NCBI RefSeq assembly: GCF_000717055.1
Contig: NZ_JNXI01000020.1
Location: forward strand, 62,001-126,000
Direction: 5' to 3'
Source: Streptomyces iakyrus
Lineage (GTDB): Bacteria > Actinomycetota > Actinomycetes > Streptomycetales > Streptomycetaceae
Length of the DNA: 64,000 nt
The position numbers and the translations under genes are program-made. Below, in pieces: positions 11,386 through 19,580 of this stretch. The notes under the pieces were generated by a model. That model searched no databases, was not told the DNA's origin, and worked only from the letters and a program-made list of their open reading frames with translations. Positions within the stretch are counted from its first letter, which is position 1. The number at the start of each line of letters is the position of its first letter.

Positions 11386-12125
11386 CTCTCCCCGATCACC
11401 CGGACCAGGTACTCCGCACAGGACCGGACGTCGAGGCCGCCCCACCCCTCGTCCTCCTCCCCGAGGTAGACGGCCCGGGCACGGGCGAGGACCGGCCGGT
11501 GCCCGGCGGGCAGCCGGGCGGCGGCCCATGCGGCGGCGGCGTCCTTGGACCGGATGTCTCCGGTGCCGAGGGTGCTCCACACGCGGGCCAGGGTGAGCAG
11601 TACGTTCCGGGTGTCGGTCGCGAGTTCCTCCATCAGCTCGGGCACTCCGGCGACGATCGCCCGCCGGAGGTCGGCGGCCGGAACCGGGTCGAGCAGTTCG
11701 GCGGGCCCGGGCCCCAGCAGCGGAGCGTCGGCGAGCAGCACCATGGTGAGGACGGGGGCGAGGTCGGGGTTCGGCCCGGGGGCCGGGGTCCGCCCGCGCT
11801 CGAAGTCCTCCCGCAGCCACTCGCCGTACAGGAACTCGCAGGCGGGGGGATACCGCCAGGGCCGTACACCGTCCTGCACGACGACGGTCAGCTCGACGGG
11901 CCGCAGCCCCTCCCCCATCCCGGAGACCTTCAGCAACTCCTCCACGAGCAGACGGCGTTGCTCATGACCGGTCGGCTCCCGCACCACGGCCAGGACGTCC
12001 ACGTCACTGTGCGGACGCAGGCCGCCGAGGGCGGCGGAGCCGTGCAGGTAGACGCCGAGGAGGGAGTCACCGAAGGTGGCTTGGAGGAGCTGCACGAGGT
12101 GGCCGGTGTGCGGCTGCTCGGACAT
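11373..12125 (-). CDS. AadA/ANT(3'')-like aminoglycoside nucleotidyltransferase homologue
   Basis: A 250-residue protein with a nucleotidyltransferase core (LHGSAALGGLRPHSDVDV, metal-binding aspartates near 41 and 43) and the DUF4111-type C-terminal helical domain of AadA. Segments closely resemble AadA: EFLYGEWLREDFERG and the late D-I-R-S-K-D-A-A-A-x-W-A-x-x-R-L-P stretch followed by ARAVYLGEEDE. AadA enzymes adenylylate streptomycin and spectinomycin; chromosomal homologues can also be low-level resistance or housekeeping enzymes. Convergent with, and overlapping, the SGNH hydrolase. The start at 12125 is chosen because upstream frame runs into the divergent promoter. Confidence 0.85.
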   Translation of the reverse strand: MSEQPHTGHLVQLLQATFGDSLLGVYLHGSAALGGLRPHSDVDVLAVVREPTGHEQRRLLVEELLKVSGMGEGLRPVELTVVVQDGVRPWRYPPACEFLYGEWLREDFERGRTPAPGPNPDLAPVLTMVLLADAPLLGPGPAELLDPVPAADLRRAIVAGVPELMEELATDTRNVLLTLARVWSTLGTGDIRSKDAAAAWAAARLPAGHRPVLARARAVYLGEEDEGWGGLDVRSCAEYLVRVIGESYSS

Positions 12126-12183
12126 ATGCGCTCGACCTCCGTGTCGTGTCGTGGTCACCGTACCGGCCCGGATTTCGTGCTTG

Positions 12184-12201
12184 CTTGGAGCGCACTTCAA
12201 G
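12184..12201. promoter_or_regulatory. MerR-type operator before aldo/keto reductase
   Basis: CTTGGAGCGCACTTCAAG has 7-bp arms (CTTGGAG / CTTCAAG) matching at 6 of 7 positions around four bases. MerR-family regulators in actinobacteria recognise closely similar CTTGGAG-N4-CTCCAAG sites before aldo/keto reductase genes. It sits 18 bp from the ATG; no MerR gene is encoded in this window. Confidence 0.6.
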
Positions 12202-12218
12202 ACGTTGGCTTGGGGACC

Positions 12219-13211
12219 ATGAAGTACACGCAGCTCGGACGCACGGGACTCAAGGTCAGCCGGCTCGTCCTCGGCACCATGAACTTCGGCCCCCAGACCG
12301 ACGAGGCCGACAGCCACGCCATCATGGACGCGGCGCTGGACGCAGGCATCAACTTCTTCGACACCGCCAACGTGTACGGCTGGGGCGAGAACAAGGGCCG
12401 CACCGAGAGCATCATCGGCAACTGGTTCGCGCAGGGCGAGGGACGCCGCGACAAGGTTGTCCTCGCCACGAAGGTCTACGGCAACATGGGCGCCGACGGC
12501 CCGGCCTGGCCCAACCACGACAAGCTCTCCGCGGTCAACATCCGGCGGGCCGTGGACGCCAGCCTCAAGCGGCTCCAGACCGACTACATCGACGTCTACC
12601 AGTTCCACCACGTCGACCGGGCCACCCCCTTCGACGAGATCTGGCAGGCGATCGACGTCCTGGTCCAGCAGGGCAAGATCCTCTACGTCGGCTCGTCGAA
12701 CTTCCCCGGCTACAAGATCGCCCAGGCCAACGAGATCGCTGCCCGGCGCGGCGGGACCATCGGTCTGGTCAGCGAGCAGTGCCTGTACAACCTCGCCGAG
12801 CGGCGCGCCGAGATGGAGGTCGTCCCGGCCGCGCAGGAGTACGGCCTGGGCGTCATCCCGTGGTCGCCCCTGCACGGCGGTCTGCTGGGCGGCGTCCTCA
12901 AGAAGGAGATCGAGGGCAAGCGCCGCGCGTCCGGCCGTGCGGCCGACGCGCTCAACGACCCCGCCACGCGCGCACAGATCCAGTCCTACGAGGACCTGCT
13001 CGACAAGCACGGCATCGAGCCCGGCGAGGCCGCCCTGGCCTGGCTGCTGACCCGCCCCGGCGTGACCGGCCCGATCGTCGGCCCGCGCACCGCCGAACAG
13101 CTCGCCTCCGCCGTCCGCGCGTCCGAGCTGGAACTGTCCGAGGACCTCCTGACCGCCCTGGACGACATCTTCCCGGGCCCGGGCCCGAGCCCGGAGGCTT
13201 TCGCCTGGTAG
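12219..13211 (+). CDS. Aldo/keto reductase
   Basis: A 330-residue NADPH-dependent oxidoreductase of the aldo/keto reductase superfamily, related to YghZ/potassium-channel beta-subunit-like members. Seen are the N-terminal LGRTGLKVSRLVLGTMNFG, the active-site FFDTANVYGWG (Asp48, Tyr53) with lysine and histidine further on (KVYGNMG, QFHHVDR), and the C-terminal NADP-binding GPIVGPRTAEQL. It reduces aldehydes or ketones in the cytoplasm. The ATG at 12219 directly follows a short GGGGA site; the MerR-like palindrome upstream suggests induction by an electrophile. A perfect hairpin follows the stop. Confidence 0.92.
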   Translation: MKYTQLGRTGLKVSRLVLGTMNFGPQTDEADSHAIMDAALDAGINFFDTANVYGWGENKGRTESIIGNWFAQGEGRRDKVVLATKVYGNMGADGPAWPNHDKLSAVNIRRAVDASLKRLQTDYIDVYQFHHVDRATPFDEIWQAIDVLVQQGKILYVGSSNFPGYKIAQANEIAARRGGTIGLVSEQCLYNLAERRAEMEVVPAAQEYGLGVIPWSPLHGGLLGGVLKKEIEGKRRASGRAADALNDPATRAQIQSYEDLLDKHGIEPGEAALAWLLTRPGVTGPIVGPRTAEQLASAVRASELELSEDLLTALDDIFPGPGPSPEAFAW

Positions 13212-13216
13212 TCCCA

Positions 13217-13256
13217 CCCCTTGAGGGGCGCGGAAGCCCCCGCGCCCCTCAAGGGG
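13217..13256 (+). terminator. Perfect 17-bp hairpin terminator
   Basis: CCCCTTGAGGGGCGCGG (13217-13233) pairs perfectly with 13240-13256 across a six-base loop, six bases after the aldo/keto reductase stop. The right arm runs into a repeated Streptomyces element. Confidence 0.8.
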
Positions 13257-13289
13257 CGCGGGGAACTGCGCGACCAGCCCCCACCGGCC
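13252..13289. repeat. Dispersed 38-bp intergenic repeat, copy A
   Basis: The 38 bp beginning AGGGGCGCGGGGAACTGCGC recurs at 61316-61353 with 36 of 38 identical bases. I recall this element as common between Streptomyces genes but cannot count it here. It always lies intergenically in this window. Confidence 0.8.
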
Positions 13290-13327
13290 TGATGCCGAAG
13301 AAACAACCGACCGCAGCCCCCGCCGCC

Positions 13328-13417
13328 CTACCTCCCGAGCACGGAAGCCAAGGCGACGACGAGGAACATCAGCACAAGCACACCGGCCATGATCCGGTTG
13401 CGGGTTTTCGGGTCCAC
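13328..13417 (-). CDS. 29-residue single-helix membrane peptide
   Basis: A tiny gene starting at GTG 13417 and coding for VDPKTRNRI followed by a hydrophobic helix (AGVLVLMFLVVALASVLG) and a final Arg. It starts only 10 bases after the thpR stop on the same strand, so it is likely co-transcribed. A charged N terminus followed by one transmembrane segment predicts an N-in membrane microprotein. No function known. An internal ATG (residue 10) would give a 20-residue peptide instead. The absence of a strong ribosome site lowers certainty. Confidence 0.6.
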   Translation of the reverse strand: MDPKTRNRIMAGVLVLMFLVVALASVLGR

Positions 13418-13427
13418 GACACCGAGC

Positions 13428-14000
13428 CTAACCGGCTCCCCCGAGCGGCCAGCGCCCGACCGCCTCGTACCGGGGCTGCTCCCCCGCAACCCCCGACGTC
13501 GGCAGAATGCTCCGCACCAGGCACAGCTCCCGCACGCTCCAGCTCCGGCCCGTGAATCCCGCGAGCGCGTCCAGGAACGCCCGCACGTCCCTCGCCTCCC
13601 TGCTCCGCGCCACGGTCAGATGGGCCTTGTACCGCCGGTGCTCCCCCATCGGCACCCCGGCCTTGCGCGCGGCCGCCTCGGCCCGCTCGGCCAGCAGCCG
13701 GAGGGCCGCCAGGTCCCCCTCGGCCCCCGCCCACAACGCCCTCCCGTGCCCGAACTGCCCGCCACCCCGCACGGCCAGCGAGAACGGCTCGGTCCGGCGC
13801 GCGGCCCGCTCCAGCCGCTCCGCCAGCTCCGGGACGACACCGTCGTCGACCTCACCGTAGAACGCGAGAGTGAAGTGCCAGCCGGGACGGCCGGTCCAGC
13901 GCATGCCGTCGGCCCCGGGCAGCGCGCGCAACGAGTCGACCACATCGCCGAGTTCACGGCAGACGTCGTCAGGGGGCAGCACGGCCGCGAAGAGTCTCAT
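13428..14000 (-). CDS. thpR: RNA 2',3'-cyclic phosphodiesterase / 2'-5' RNA ligase family
   Basis: A 190-residue member of the 2H phosphoesterase family (ThpR/LigT). Both HxTx motifs are present: HFTL at 42-45 and HLTV at 127-130, with a GRALWAGAEG stretch between. Family members hydrolyse 2',3'-cyclic phosphates or join tRNA halves by a 2'-5' bond in vitro. The ATG at 14000 lies back-to-back with a divergent GNAT gene (25 bp apart), and a 29-residue membrane peptide gene follows immediately. Confidence 0.9.
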   Translation of the reverse strand: MRLFAAVLPPDDVCRELGDVVDSLRALPGADGMRWTGRPGWHFTLAFYGEVDDGVVPELAERLERAARRTEPFSLAVRGGGQFGHGRALWAGAEGDLAALRLLAERAEAAARKAGVPMGEHRRYKAHLTVARSREARDVRAFLDALAGFTGRSWSVRELCLVRSILPTSGVAGEQPRYEAVGRWPLGGAG

Positions 14001-14025
14001 GGGGCCAGCCTGGCACCATGAGGCC

Positions 14026-14547
14026 ATGCGGATCACCATCCGGGACGGCGGGCCCGACGACATTCCCGCGATACTCGGCATGCTCGACAGCTGTGTGGAG
14101 TGGCTGGTCTCACAGGGGCGCACGGGGCAGTGGGGGACGCAGCCCCTGTCCCAGAGCCCGAAGACGGTGGAGTCGGTCCGCCGGTACATGACGGAAGGCA
14201 GCGTGTACATGGCCGACGCCGACGGCGTCCCGGCCGGCACCCTCACCCTCACCGGCTCGGCGGGCGCCTACCTGTCCGACCTCGCGCCACCCGGCGAACC
14301 CGAGCGCTACATCCACTGGCTGGCCTCCGACCGCCGCTTCAAGGGGCACGGTGTGGGCAGCGCCCTGCTGGCCCACGCCGCCGAGGAGACCCGCCGCGCC
14401 GGGATCTCCCTCCTGCGCGTCGACTGCTACGCCGGCGACGACGGCAAGCTCGTCCGTTACTACGAGTCCAACGGCTTCACCCGCACCGAGGCCTTCACGG
14501 TCGGCGAGAACCACTGGCCCGGCCAGCTGCTGGCCCGGCGGGTATAG
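14026..14547 (+). CDS. GNAT-family N-acetyltransferase
   Basis: A 173-residue acetyltransferase. The N terminus MRITIRDGGPDDIPAIL is a typical GNAT beginning, and motif A is DRRFKGHGVGSALLAHA (acetyl-CoA pyrophosphate binding), followed by YYESNGFTRTEAF. Substrate unknown. Divergent from thpR with a very short shared promoter region. Confidence 0.88.
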   Translation: MRITIRDGGPDDIPAILGMLDSCVEWLVSQGRTGQWGTQPLSQSPKTVESVRRYMTEGSVYMADADGVPAGTLTLTGSAGAYLSDLAPPGEPERYIHWLASDRRFKGHGVGSALLAHAAEETRRAGISLLRVDCYAGDDGKLVRYYESNGFTRTEAFTVGENHWPGQLLARRV

Positions 14548-14643
14548 GCGGCCCCCGGAGCCGGGCGTGTCCAGGTCACCGTGCGTATCGTTGTACTGCG
14601 CGGCCGGCTCCATCCGCGAGTGCGGCCGGGGAGGAGCGCCACG

Positions 14644-15231
14644 ATGACCGTCCTTGCAGACAGGATCGAGATGGCCGACAGCAGCGGTGAACTCACCCTC
14701 GACACGATGTTCGAGTGGGTGGAGACGATGCCGGTCCCCGAGGGCTACAAGGTCGAGATCGTCGGGGGGAACATCTTCATGGCGCCTCAGCGGGACACCC
14801 ACTGGGACATCATCGCGGACATCTACGACCAGTTGCGCAGCAAGTACCCGCGCAAGCGCGTGAAGTCCGACGTACGCGTCGACTACCCGGGCCACCTCAA
14901 CGGCTTCGCCTCCGACATCACCGTGATGACGGAGGGCGCGGCGAAGAACGCCAAGGGCCTGTGGCGCTACCAGGACGTCGAGTTCGTCGCCGGGGTGATC
15001 TCCAGGAAGACCGGCGCCAACGACTACGGCCCCAAGAAAGACGCCTACGCCGCCGCCGGTGTGCCGGTGTACCTGATCGTGGATCCGTACACCGGCCGCT
15101 GGCATCTGCACACCAAGCCCAAGGACGGCGAGTACCGGGGCGAGCTGAGCCTGGACTTCGGGGACGAGATCGACCTGACGGGCACCGTGGTCGGGCTCGT
15201 CCTGGAGACCGGTGAGTTCCCCCGGGACTGA
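14644..15231 (+). CDS. Uma2-family (DUF820) putative endonuclease
   Basis: A 195-residue protein of the Uma2 family, which has a PD-(D/E)xK nuclease-like fold of unproven role and is expanded in Streptomyces. Seen: YKVEIVGGNIFMAP (strand plus Gly turn), DITVMTEG, VEFVAGVISRKTGANDYGPKK and AGVPVYLIVDPYTGRWHLH. The usual E-V-x-S/K motif is here G-V-I-S-R-K, with Gly where Glu is common, so catalytic competence is uncertain. ATG at 14644 has GGAG upstream. Stands alone between a GNAT gene and a convergent MFS gene. Confidence 0.82.
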   Translation: MTVLADRIEMADSSGELTLDTMFEWVETMPVPEGYKVEIVGGNIFMAPQRDTHWDIIADIYDQLRSKYPRKRVKSDVRVDYPGHLNGFASDITVMTEGAAKNAKGLWRYQDVEFVAGVISRKTGANDYGPKKDAYAAAGVPVYLIVDPYTGRWHLHTKPKDGEYRGELSLDFGDEIDLTGTVVGLVLETGEFPRD

Positions 15232-15240
15232 AGCCGTCCC

Positions 15241-16620
15241 CTACGCCGCCGGGGCAAGTGCCTCCTGCTGCTCCCGGGGCACGAACCGCACGCGGGGGTG
15301 CCCCCGGTGCCAGCCCACCGACAGCCGCAGGTTGCCGACGCGGGCCAGGACCAGGCCGATCACCGCCGCGGCGAGCACCGCCACCGCGCCGCCGGCCGCG
15401 AGGCCGATCCGCGCGCCGTACGTGTCGGTGATCCAGCCGACGATCGGGGCGCCGACCGGCGAGCCGCCGAGGAAGACCATCATGTAGAGGGCCATGACAC
15501 GGCCGCGCATGGCCGGGTCCGTGGACATCTGGATGCTGGTGTTCGTCGTGACGTTGACGGTCATGCCGAACAGGCCCAGCGGGACCATGAGCAGGGCGAA
15601 CATCCACAGCGTGGGGGTCGTCGCCGCCAGGATCTCCAGGGCGCCGAAGGCCATGGCCGCCATGATCAGCAGCCGCAGCCGGGCCGTTCCCCGCCGTGCG
15701 GCGAGCAGCGCGCCCGCGACCGAGCCGACCGCCATCAGCGTGTTGAACATGCTGTAGGCGCCCGCCCCCGCCTGGAACACGTCGTCCGCGAAGGCCGACA
15801 GGTAGACGGGGAAGTTGAAGGCGAACGTGCCGACGAAGCCGACCAGGACGATCGGCCAGATCAGCTCCGGGCGGCCGGTGACGTAACGCACGCCTGCGCG
15901 CAGCTGTCCCTTGCCGCGCGGGGCACGCTCCACGACGTGCAGCTCGCGCGCGCGCATCAGCAGCAGGCCGGTGAGCGGCGCGATGAAGGACAGGCCGTTG
16001 AAGAGGAAGGCGTAGCCGGTGCCGACGCCGGTGATGAGCAGGCCCGCGACGGCGGGGCCGACCAGCCGGGCGGACTGGAAGTTCGCCGAGTTCAGGCTGA
16101 CGGCGTTCTGCAGCTGCCCCGGGCCGACCAGCTCGGAGACGAAGGACTGCCGGGCCGGGTTGTCCACGACGGTGGCGAGTCCGACGGCGAACGCGGCGAC
16201 GTACACGTGCCACACCTGGACCTGCCCGGTGAGGGTGAGGACGGCCAGGGCGATCGCGGTGAGCGCCATCGAGGTCTGCGTCACGAGCAGCGTGGGCCGC
16301 TTGCGCAGCCGGTCGACGAGGACGCCGCCGTAGAGGCCGAAGAGCAGCATCGGCAGGAACTGCAGCGCGGTCGTTATGCCGACGGCGGCGGAGGAGCCGG
16401 TGAGGCTGAGCACCAGCCAGTCCTGGGCGATGCGCTGCATCCAGGTGCCGATGTTGGAGACGACCTGCCCCATGAAGAACAGGCGGTAGTTCCGCACCTT
16501 CAGGGAGGAGAACATCGAGGACTTGCGGGCGGGCCGGGCGGAGGCGGGTGCGTCGGGAGCGGGCGGGGAGTCGTGGGGATCAGGTGCGGGGGCGGAAGCT
16601 GCTCCGGTTCCCGAACTCAA
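15241..16620 (-). CDS. MFS transporter, MarR-controlled exporter
   Basis: A 459-residue major facilitator with about 12 transmembrane helices and a Pro/Ala-rich N-terminal tail, related to DHA3-type exporters (motif VDRLRKRPTLLVTQ after helix 2). It starts at TTG 16620, supported by an AAGGAGG ribosome site 8 bases upstream and only 27 bp after the MarR gene. The MarR-MFS pair forms an operon with an inverted repeat over the MarR start, so expression probably responds to a toxic ligand that is exported. Confidence 0.9.
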   Translation of the reverse strand: MSSGTGAASAPAPDPHDSPPAPDAPASARPARKSSMFSSLKVRNYRLFFMGQVVSNIGTWMQRIAQDWLVLSLTGSSAAVGITTALQFLPMLLFGLYGGVLVDRLRKRPTLLVTQTSMALTAIALAVLTLTGQVQVWHVYVAAFAVGLATVVDNPARQSFVSELVGPGQLQNAVSLNSANFQSARLVGPAVAGLLITGVGTGYAFLFNGLSFIAPLTGLLLMRARELHVVERAPRGKGQLRAGVRYVTGRPELIWPIVLVGFVGTFAFNFPVYLSAFADDVFQAGAGAYSMFNTLMAVGSVAGALLAARRGTARLRLLIMAAMAFGALEILAATTPTLWMFALLMVPLGLFGMTVNVTTNTSIQMSTDPAMRGRVMALYMMVFLGGSPVGAPIVGWITDTYGARIGLAAGGAVAVLAAAVIGLVLARVGNLRLSVGWHRGHPRVRFVPREQQEALAPAA

Positions 16621-16647
16621 AGGGTTCGCCTCCTTGCTGCATACGAC

Positions 16648-17085
16648 TTACAGGTGCGCGAGCTTCTCCAGCACGGGGGCGGCGGCGCGGAGTTTCGCCC
16701 ACTCGTCCTCGTCGAGGTTCTCCACCAGCGTCGCCAGGAACGCGTTCCGCTTGGCGCGGCTCTCCTCGAGCATGGTCTCGGCCTGCTCGGTGCGTGTGAC
16801 GACCTTCTGGCGCCGGTCCTCGGGGTGCGGCTCCAGCCGGACCAGGCCCTTGGCCTCCAGCAGGGCGACGATGCGGGTCATCGACGGCGGCTGGACGTGC
16901 TCCTTGCGGGCGAGCTCGCCCGGCGTGGCCCTGCCGCACAGGGACAGGGTGCCCAGCACCGACATCTCGGTGGGGCTGAGCGATTCGTCGACCCGCTGGT
17001 GCTTGAGCCGACGGGACAGCCGCATCACTGCGGATCGGAGGGAGTTCACGGCGGCTACGTCGTCGCCATGGCTGAGGTCCGGCAT
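16648..17085 (-). CDS. MarR-family regulator of the MFS operon
   Basis: A 145-residue winged-helix protein with the MarR core (LSPTEMSVLGTLSLCGRATP, recognition helix around QPPSMTRIVALLE, wing HPEDRRQKV). First gene of a two-gene operon with the TTG-started MFS exporter. The ATG at 17085 lies within a few bases of an inverted repeat (17089-17118), and no good ribosome site lies upstream, so the transcript may be leaderless and the repressor would block its own initiation. Confidence 0.9.
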   Translation of the reverse strand: MPDLSHGDDVAAVNSLRSAVMRLSRRLKHQRVDESLSPTEMSVLGTLSLCGRATPGELARKEHVQPPSMTRIVALLEAKGLVRLEPHPEDRRQKVVTRTEQAETMLEESRAKRNAFLATLVENLDEDEWAKLRAAAPVLEKLAHL

Positions 17086-17088
17086 GTT

Positions 17089-17118
17089 CTTTAGCGTAAC
17101 TCATTACTCTCGCTAAAG
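17089..17118. promoter_or_regulatory. MarR autoregulatory operator
   Basis: CTTTAGCG (17089-17096) and CGCTAAAG (17111-17118) are perfect inverted arms, and inside them GTAA/TTAC (17096-17099, 17104-17107) forms a second pair. This AT-containing palindrome abuts the MarR start codon and is the best candidate for its binding site. Confidence 0.75.
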
Positions 17119-17240
17119 ACCAGCGGTAACACGCCGGACGGTCCGTGACGCCCGCCACTGAAGCGTGACATCACTCATATGGGTGATAGGGCGACGGAAC
17201 CACGCGCACCGCACCGAACGGTGCCGCGACCCTCGTGCCC

Positions 17241-17468
17241 ATGGGGACCAGTGTGCTCAGCCTGCGAATAGACCACGACCTGCTCGAACGGCTCCGGCAC
17301 CATGCCGCGAAGAGCGGAATGAGCGTCCAGGACTATGTCGTCCGGACGCTCATTCGACACGACTTCGACCAGCGGTTCCAGGCCGCCGTCGAGGAGACGG
17401 AGAGGTTCTACGGATCCTCCGACTCCGAGGACGAGGATCAGGTCAGACCCAGCGCCGGCATCAGGTAG
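17241..17468 (+). CDS. Small ribbon-helix-helix-like protein
   Basis: A 75-residue protein with an N-terminal Arc/CopG-like pattern (SVLSLRIDHDLLERLRHHAAKSG, then MSVQDYVVRTLI) and an acidic tail (SSDSEDEDQ). Ribbon-helix-helix proteins of this size are DNA-binding antitoxins or regulators; no toxin gene is adjacent. I chose ATG 17241; a GTG two codons upstream (17235) is possible. The 3' end overlaps the convergent permease gene by 31 bp. Confidence 0.65.
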   Translation: MGTSVLSLRIDHDLLERLRHHAAKSGMSVQDYVVRTLIRHDFDQRFQAAVEETERFYGSSDSEDEDQVRPSAGIR

Positions 17469-18889
17469 TAGAACGCGAAGACCGCCGCCACCGCGTACAT
17501 CGCCGACGGCACCTCACGGCCCCGCCCGGCCGCCAGCCGCAGCACCGCGAAGGTGACGAAGCCCATGCCGATGCCGTTGGTGATCGAGTAGGTGAACGGC
17601 ATCATCAGCATCGTCACGAAGGCCGGGACGGCGATCGTGTAGTCCGCCCAGTCGATCTCCTTGACCGACCCGGCCAGGATCAGGAAGCCGACCGCGACCA
17701 GCGCGGGGGTGGCCGCCTGGGAGGGGACCATCGTGGCGACCGGCGTCAAGAAGAGGGCGGCGGCGAAGAGGCCGCTGGTGACGACGTTGGCGAGACCGGT
17801 CCGGGCACCCTCGCCGACACCGGCCGTGGACTCGACGAAAGCGGTCGTCGCGGACGAGGAACTGGCACCGCCGGCGGCGACCGCGAGACCGTCGACGAAC
17901 AGCACCTTGTTGATGCCGGGCATCTGCCCCTCGCCGTCGGTCAGCTTCGCCTCGTCGGAGACGCCCATGATCGTGCCCATCGCGTCGAAGAAGCACGACA
18001 GCAGCACGGTGAAGACGAACAGCACCCCGGTCAGCACGCCGACCTTGTCGAAGCCGCCGAACAGGCTGACCTGCCCGATCAGCCCGAAGTCGGGGCTCGC
18101 GACCGGGTTGCCCGGCCACGTGGGCGTGGTCAGGCCCCAGCTGGGCACCGTGGCGACCGCGTTGATGGCGACCGCGAGGACCGTCATGGCGACGATCGAG
18201 ATCAGGATCGCGCCGGAGACCTTGCGCACGATGAGCGCGAGGGTCAGCAGGACACCCAGGACGAAGACGAGGACCGGCCAGCCGTTCAGGTGACCGTCAC
18301 CGCCCAGCTGGAGCGGAACGGTGGTCTGCGCGGCGTCCGGGATCCGGGAGACGAAGCCCGCGTCGACGAGCCCGATCAGCATGATGAACAGGCCGATACC
18401 GATGGAGATGGCCTTGCGCAGCCCGTAGGGCACGGCGTTCATGACACGCTCGCGCAGCCCCGTCGCCACCAGCAGCATGACCACGAACCCGGCGAGGACG
18501 ACCATGCCCATCGCGTCCGGCCAGGACATCCGCGGGGCGAGCTGGAGGGCGACGACGGAGTTCACACCCAGCCCGGCGGCGAGGGCGATCGGCACATTGC
18601 CGATGACGCCCATGAGGAGGGTGGTGAGAGCGGCGGTGAGGGCCGTCGCGGTGACCAGCTGCCCGTTGTCGAGCTGGTGACCGTACATGTCCTTGGCGCT
18701 GCCGAGGATGATCGGGTTCAGCACGATGATGTAGGCCATCGCGAAGAAGGTGGCGAGACCGCCGCGGACCTCACGGGACAGGGTGCTGCCCCGCTCGGAG
18801 ATCCGGAAGAAGCGGTCGAGTGCACCGAACGTGGGCCCGGCTCCCGGCTGCTGAGGGGCGGGGACCTTGGCAGGAGCCGAGGAGGACAT
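17438..18889 (-). CDS. NCS2-family purine permease (AzgA/PbuG-like)
   Basis: A 483-residue permease with about 12-14 hydrophobic segments. The AzgA-like subgroup signature is visible: a long N terminus ending LSREVRGGLATFFAMAYIIVLNP, then SSSATTAFVESTAGVGEGARTGL, the substrate-region motif of hypoxanthine/guanine/adenine uptake proteins. It should import purine bases with protons. ATG 18889 follows AGGAAA. Divergent from the DUF2530 gene. Confidence 0.9.
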   Translation of the reverse strand: MSSSAPAKVPAPQQPGAGPTFGALDRFFRISERGSTLSREVRGGLATFFAMAYIIVLNPIILGSAKDMYGHQLDNGQLVTATALTAALTTLLMGVIGNVPIALAAGLGVNSVVALQLAPRMSWPDAMGMVVLAGFVVMLLVATGLRERVMNAVPYGLRKAISIGIGLFIMLIGLVDAGFVSRIPDAAQTTVPLQLGGDGHLNGWPVLVFVLGVLLTLALIVRKVSGAILISIVAMTVLAVAINAVATVPSWGLTTPTWPGNPVASPDFGLIGQVSLFGGFDKVGVLTGVLFVFTVLLSCFFDAMGTIMGVSDEAKLTDGEGQMPGINKVLFVDGLAVAAGGASSSSATTAFVESTAGVGEGARTGLANVVTSGLFAAALFLTPVATMVPSQAATPALVAVGFLILAGSVKEIDWADYTIAVPAFVTMLMMPFTYSITNGIGMGFVTFAVLRLAAGRGREVPSAMYAVAAVFAFYYLMPALGLT

Positions 18890-19005
18890 GTGTTGGTGTT
18901 TCCTACGAAGAGAAGTGGTCAGACACAAACCGTTTCAGTATGAACATATGAGACCGCGATCGGCCATCTCCGCGCGTAGACCCGATCTCCTCGTAAGCTG
19001 TCCCC

Positions 19006-19281
19006 ATGGCGAAGTGGACCCCCAGACACGAGGCGCCGGAGCCCCTGGAGGGCCCCGTGGTCGCCACCATCATCGGCGGCACGATCCTGTGGTTCGTCCT
19101 CTTCCTGGTCCAGCTCCCCTTCTACGGCTGGTTCGACGACCACGGCCACACCTGGTGGGTGTGGACCTGCCTGGCCGGCGCCGGACTGGGACTGATCGGC
19201 ATCTGGTACGTCCGCAAGCGCGACGCCGCGATCAAGCAGGCGACGGCCCAGGACCCGACGGCGTCCCCCACGCCCCAGTAG
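19006..19281 (+). CDS. DUF2530 small membrane protein
   Basis: A 91-residue protein with two transmembrane helices (about 21-39 and 52-68), an aromatic WWVW stretch and a charged RKRDAAIKQ tail. It matches the actinobacterial DUF2530 family, of unknown function. Divergent from the purine permease. Confidence 0.82.
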   Translation: MAKWTPRHEAPEPLEGPVVATIIGGTILWFVLFLVQLPFYGWFDDHGHTWWVWTCLAGAGLGLIGIWYVRKRDAAIKQATAQDPTASPTPQ

Positions 19282-19580
19282 CCGCAACAACCGCCGGCCC
19301 GCAGCCGCCGCACGACGCGAGGGGCCGTGTCGGGGGGTGTCCGCCCGCAGCGGTTGGCGCGTCGACGAACAGTCAGTCGGCACGCAATCCCATCGCGCCG
19401 TTCCGAGGACGGACACCCCCCGGCGCGGCCCCGACCCACCACCCGGCGGAAGGCAAAGCCGCACGCACCCGCAGGCTCCGACGAGACACCCGCCCACCCC
19501 CTCCCTACGCTCAGGAGATGGCGGCGAACGCTCGAAACCGTCGCGCGGGACGAGCCGCCGGACCGGTGAGGAGCGCAGCG
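19282..19580. other. Non-coding leader with long-range inverted repeat
   Basis: A 299-bp gap before the methyltransferase. It holds a perfect 12-bp inverted repeat (GGGGGGTGTCCG at 19332-19343, CGGACACCCCCC at 19410-19421) enclosing 66 bases. The open frames here show no family resemblance or good ribosome site, so I call no gene. Confidence 0.5.

Noticed and set aside
19327..19569. Open frame in the DUF2530-methyltransferase gap
   Set aside because: Arg/Pro-rich composition, no ribosome site, no family pattern; better explained as non-coding leader with an inverted repeat.
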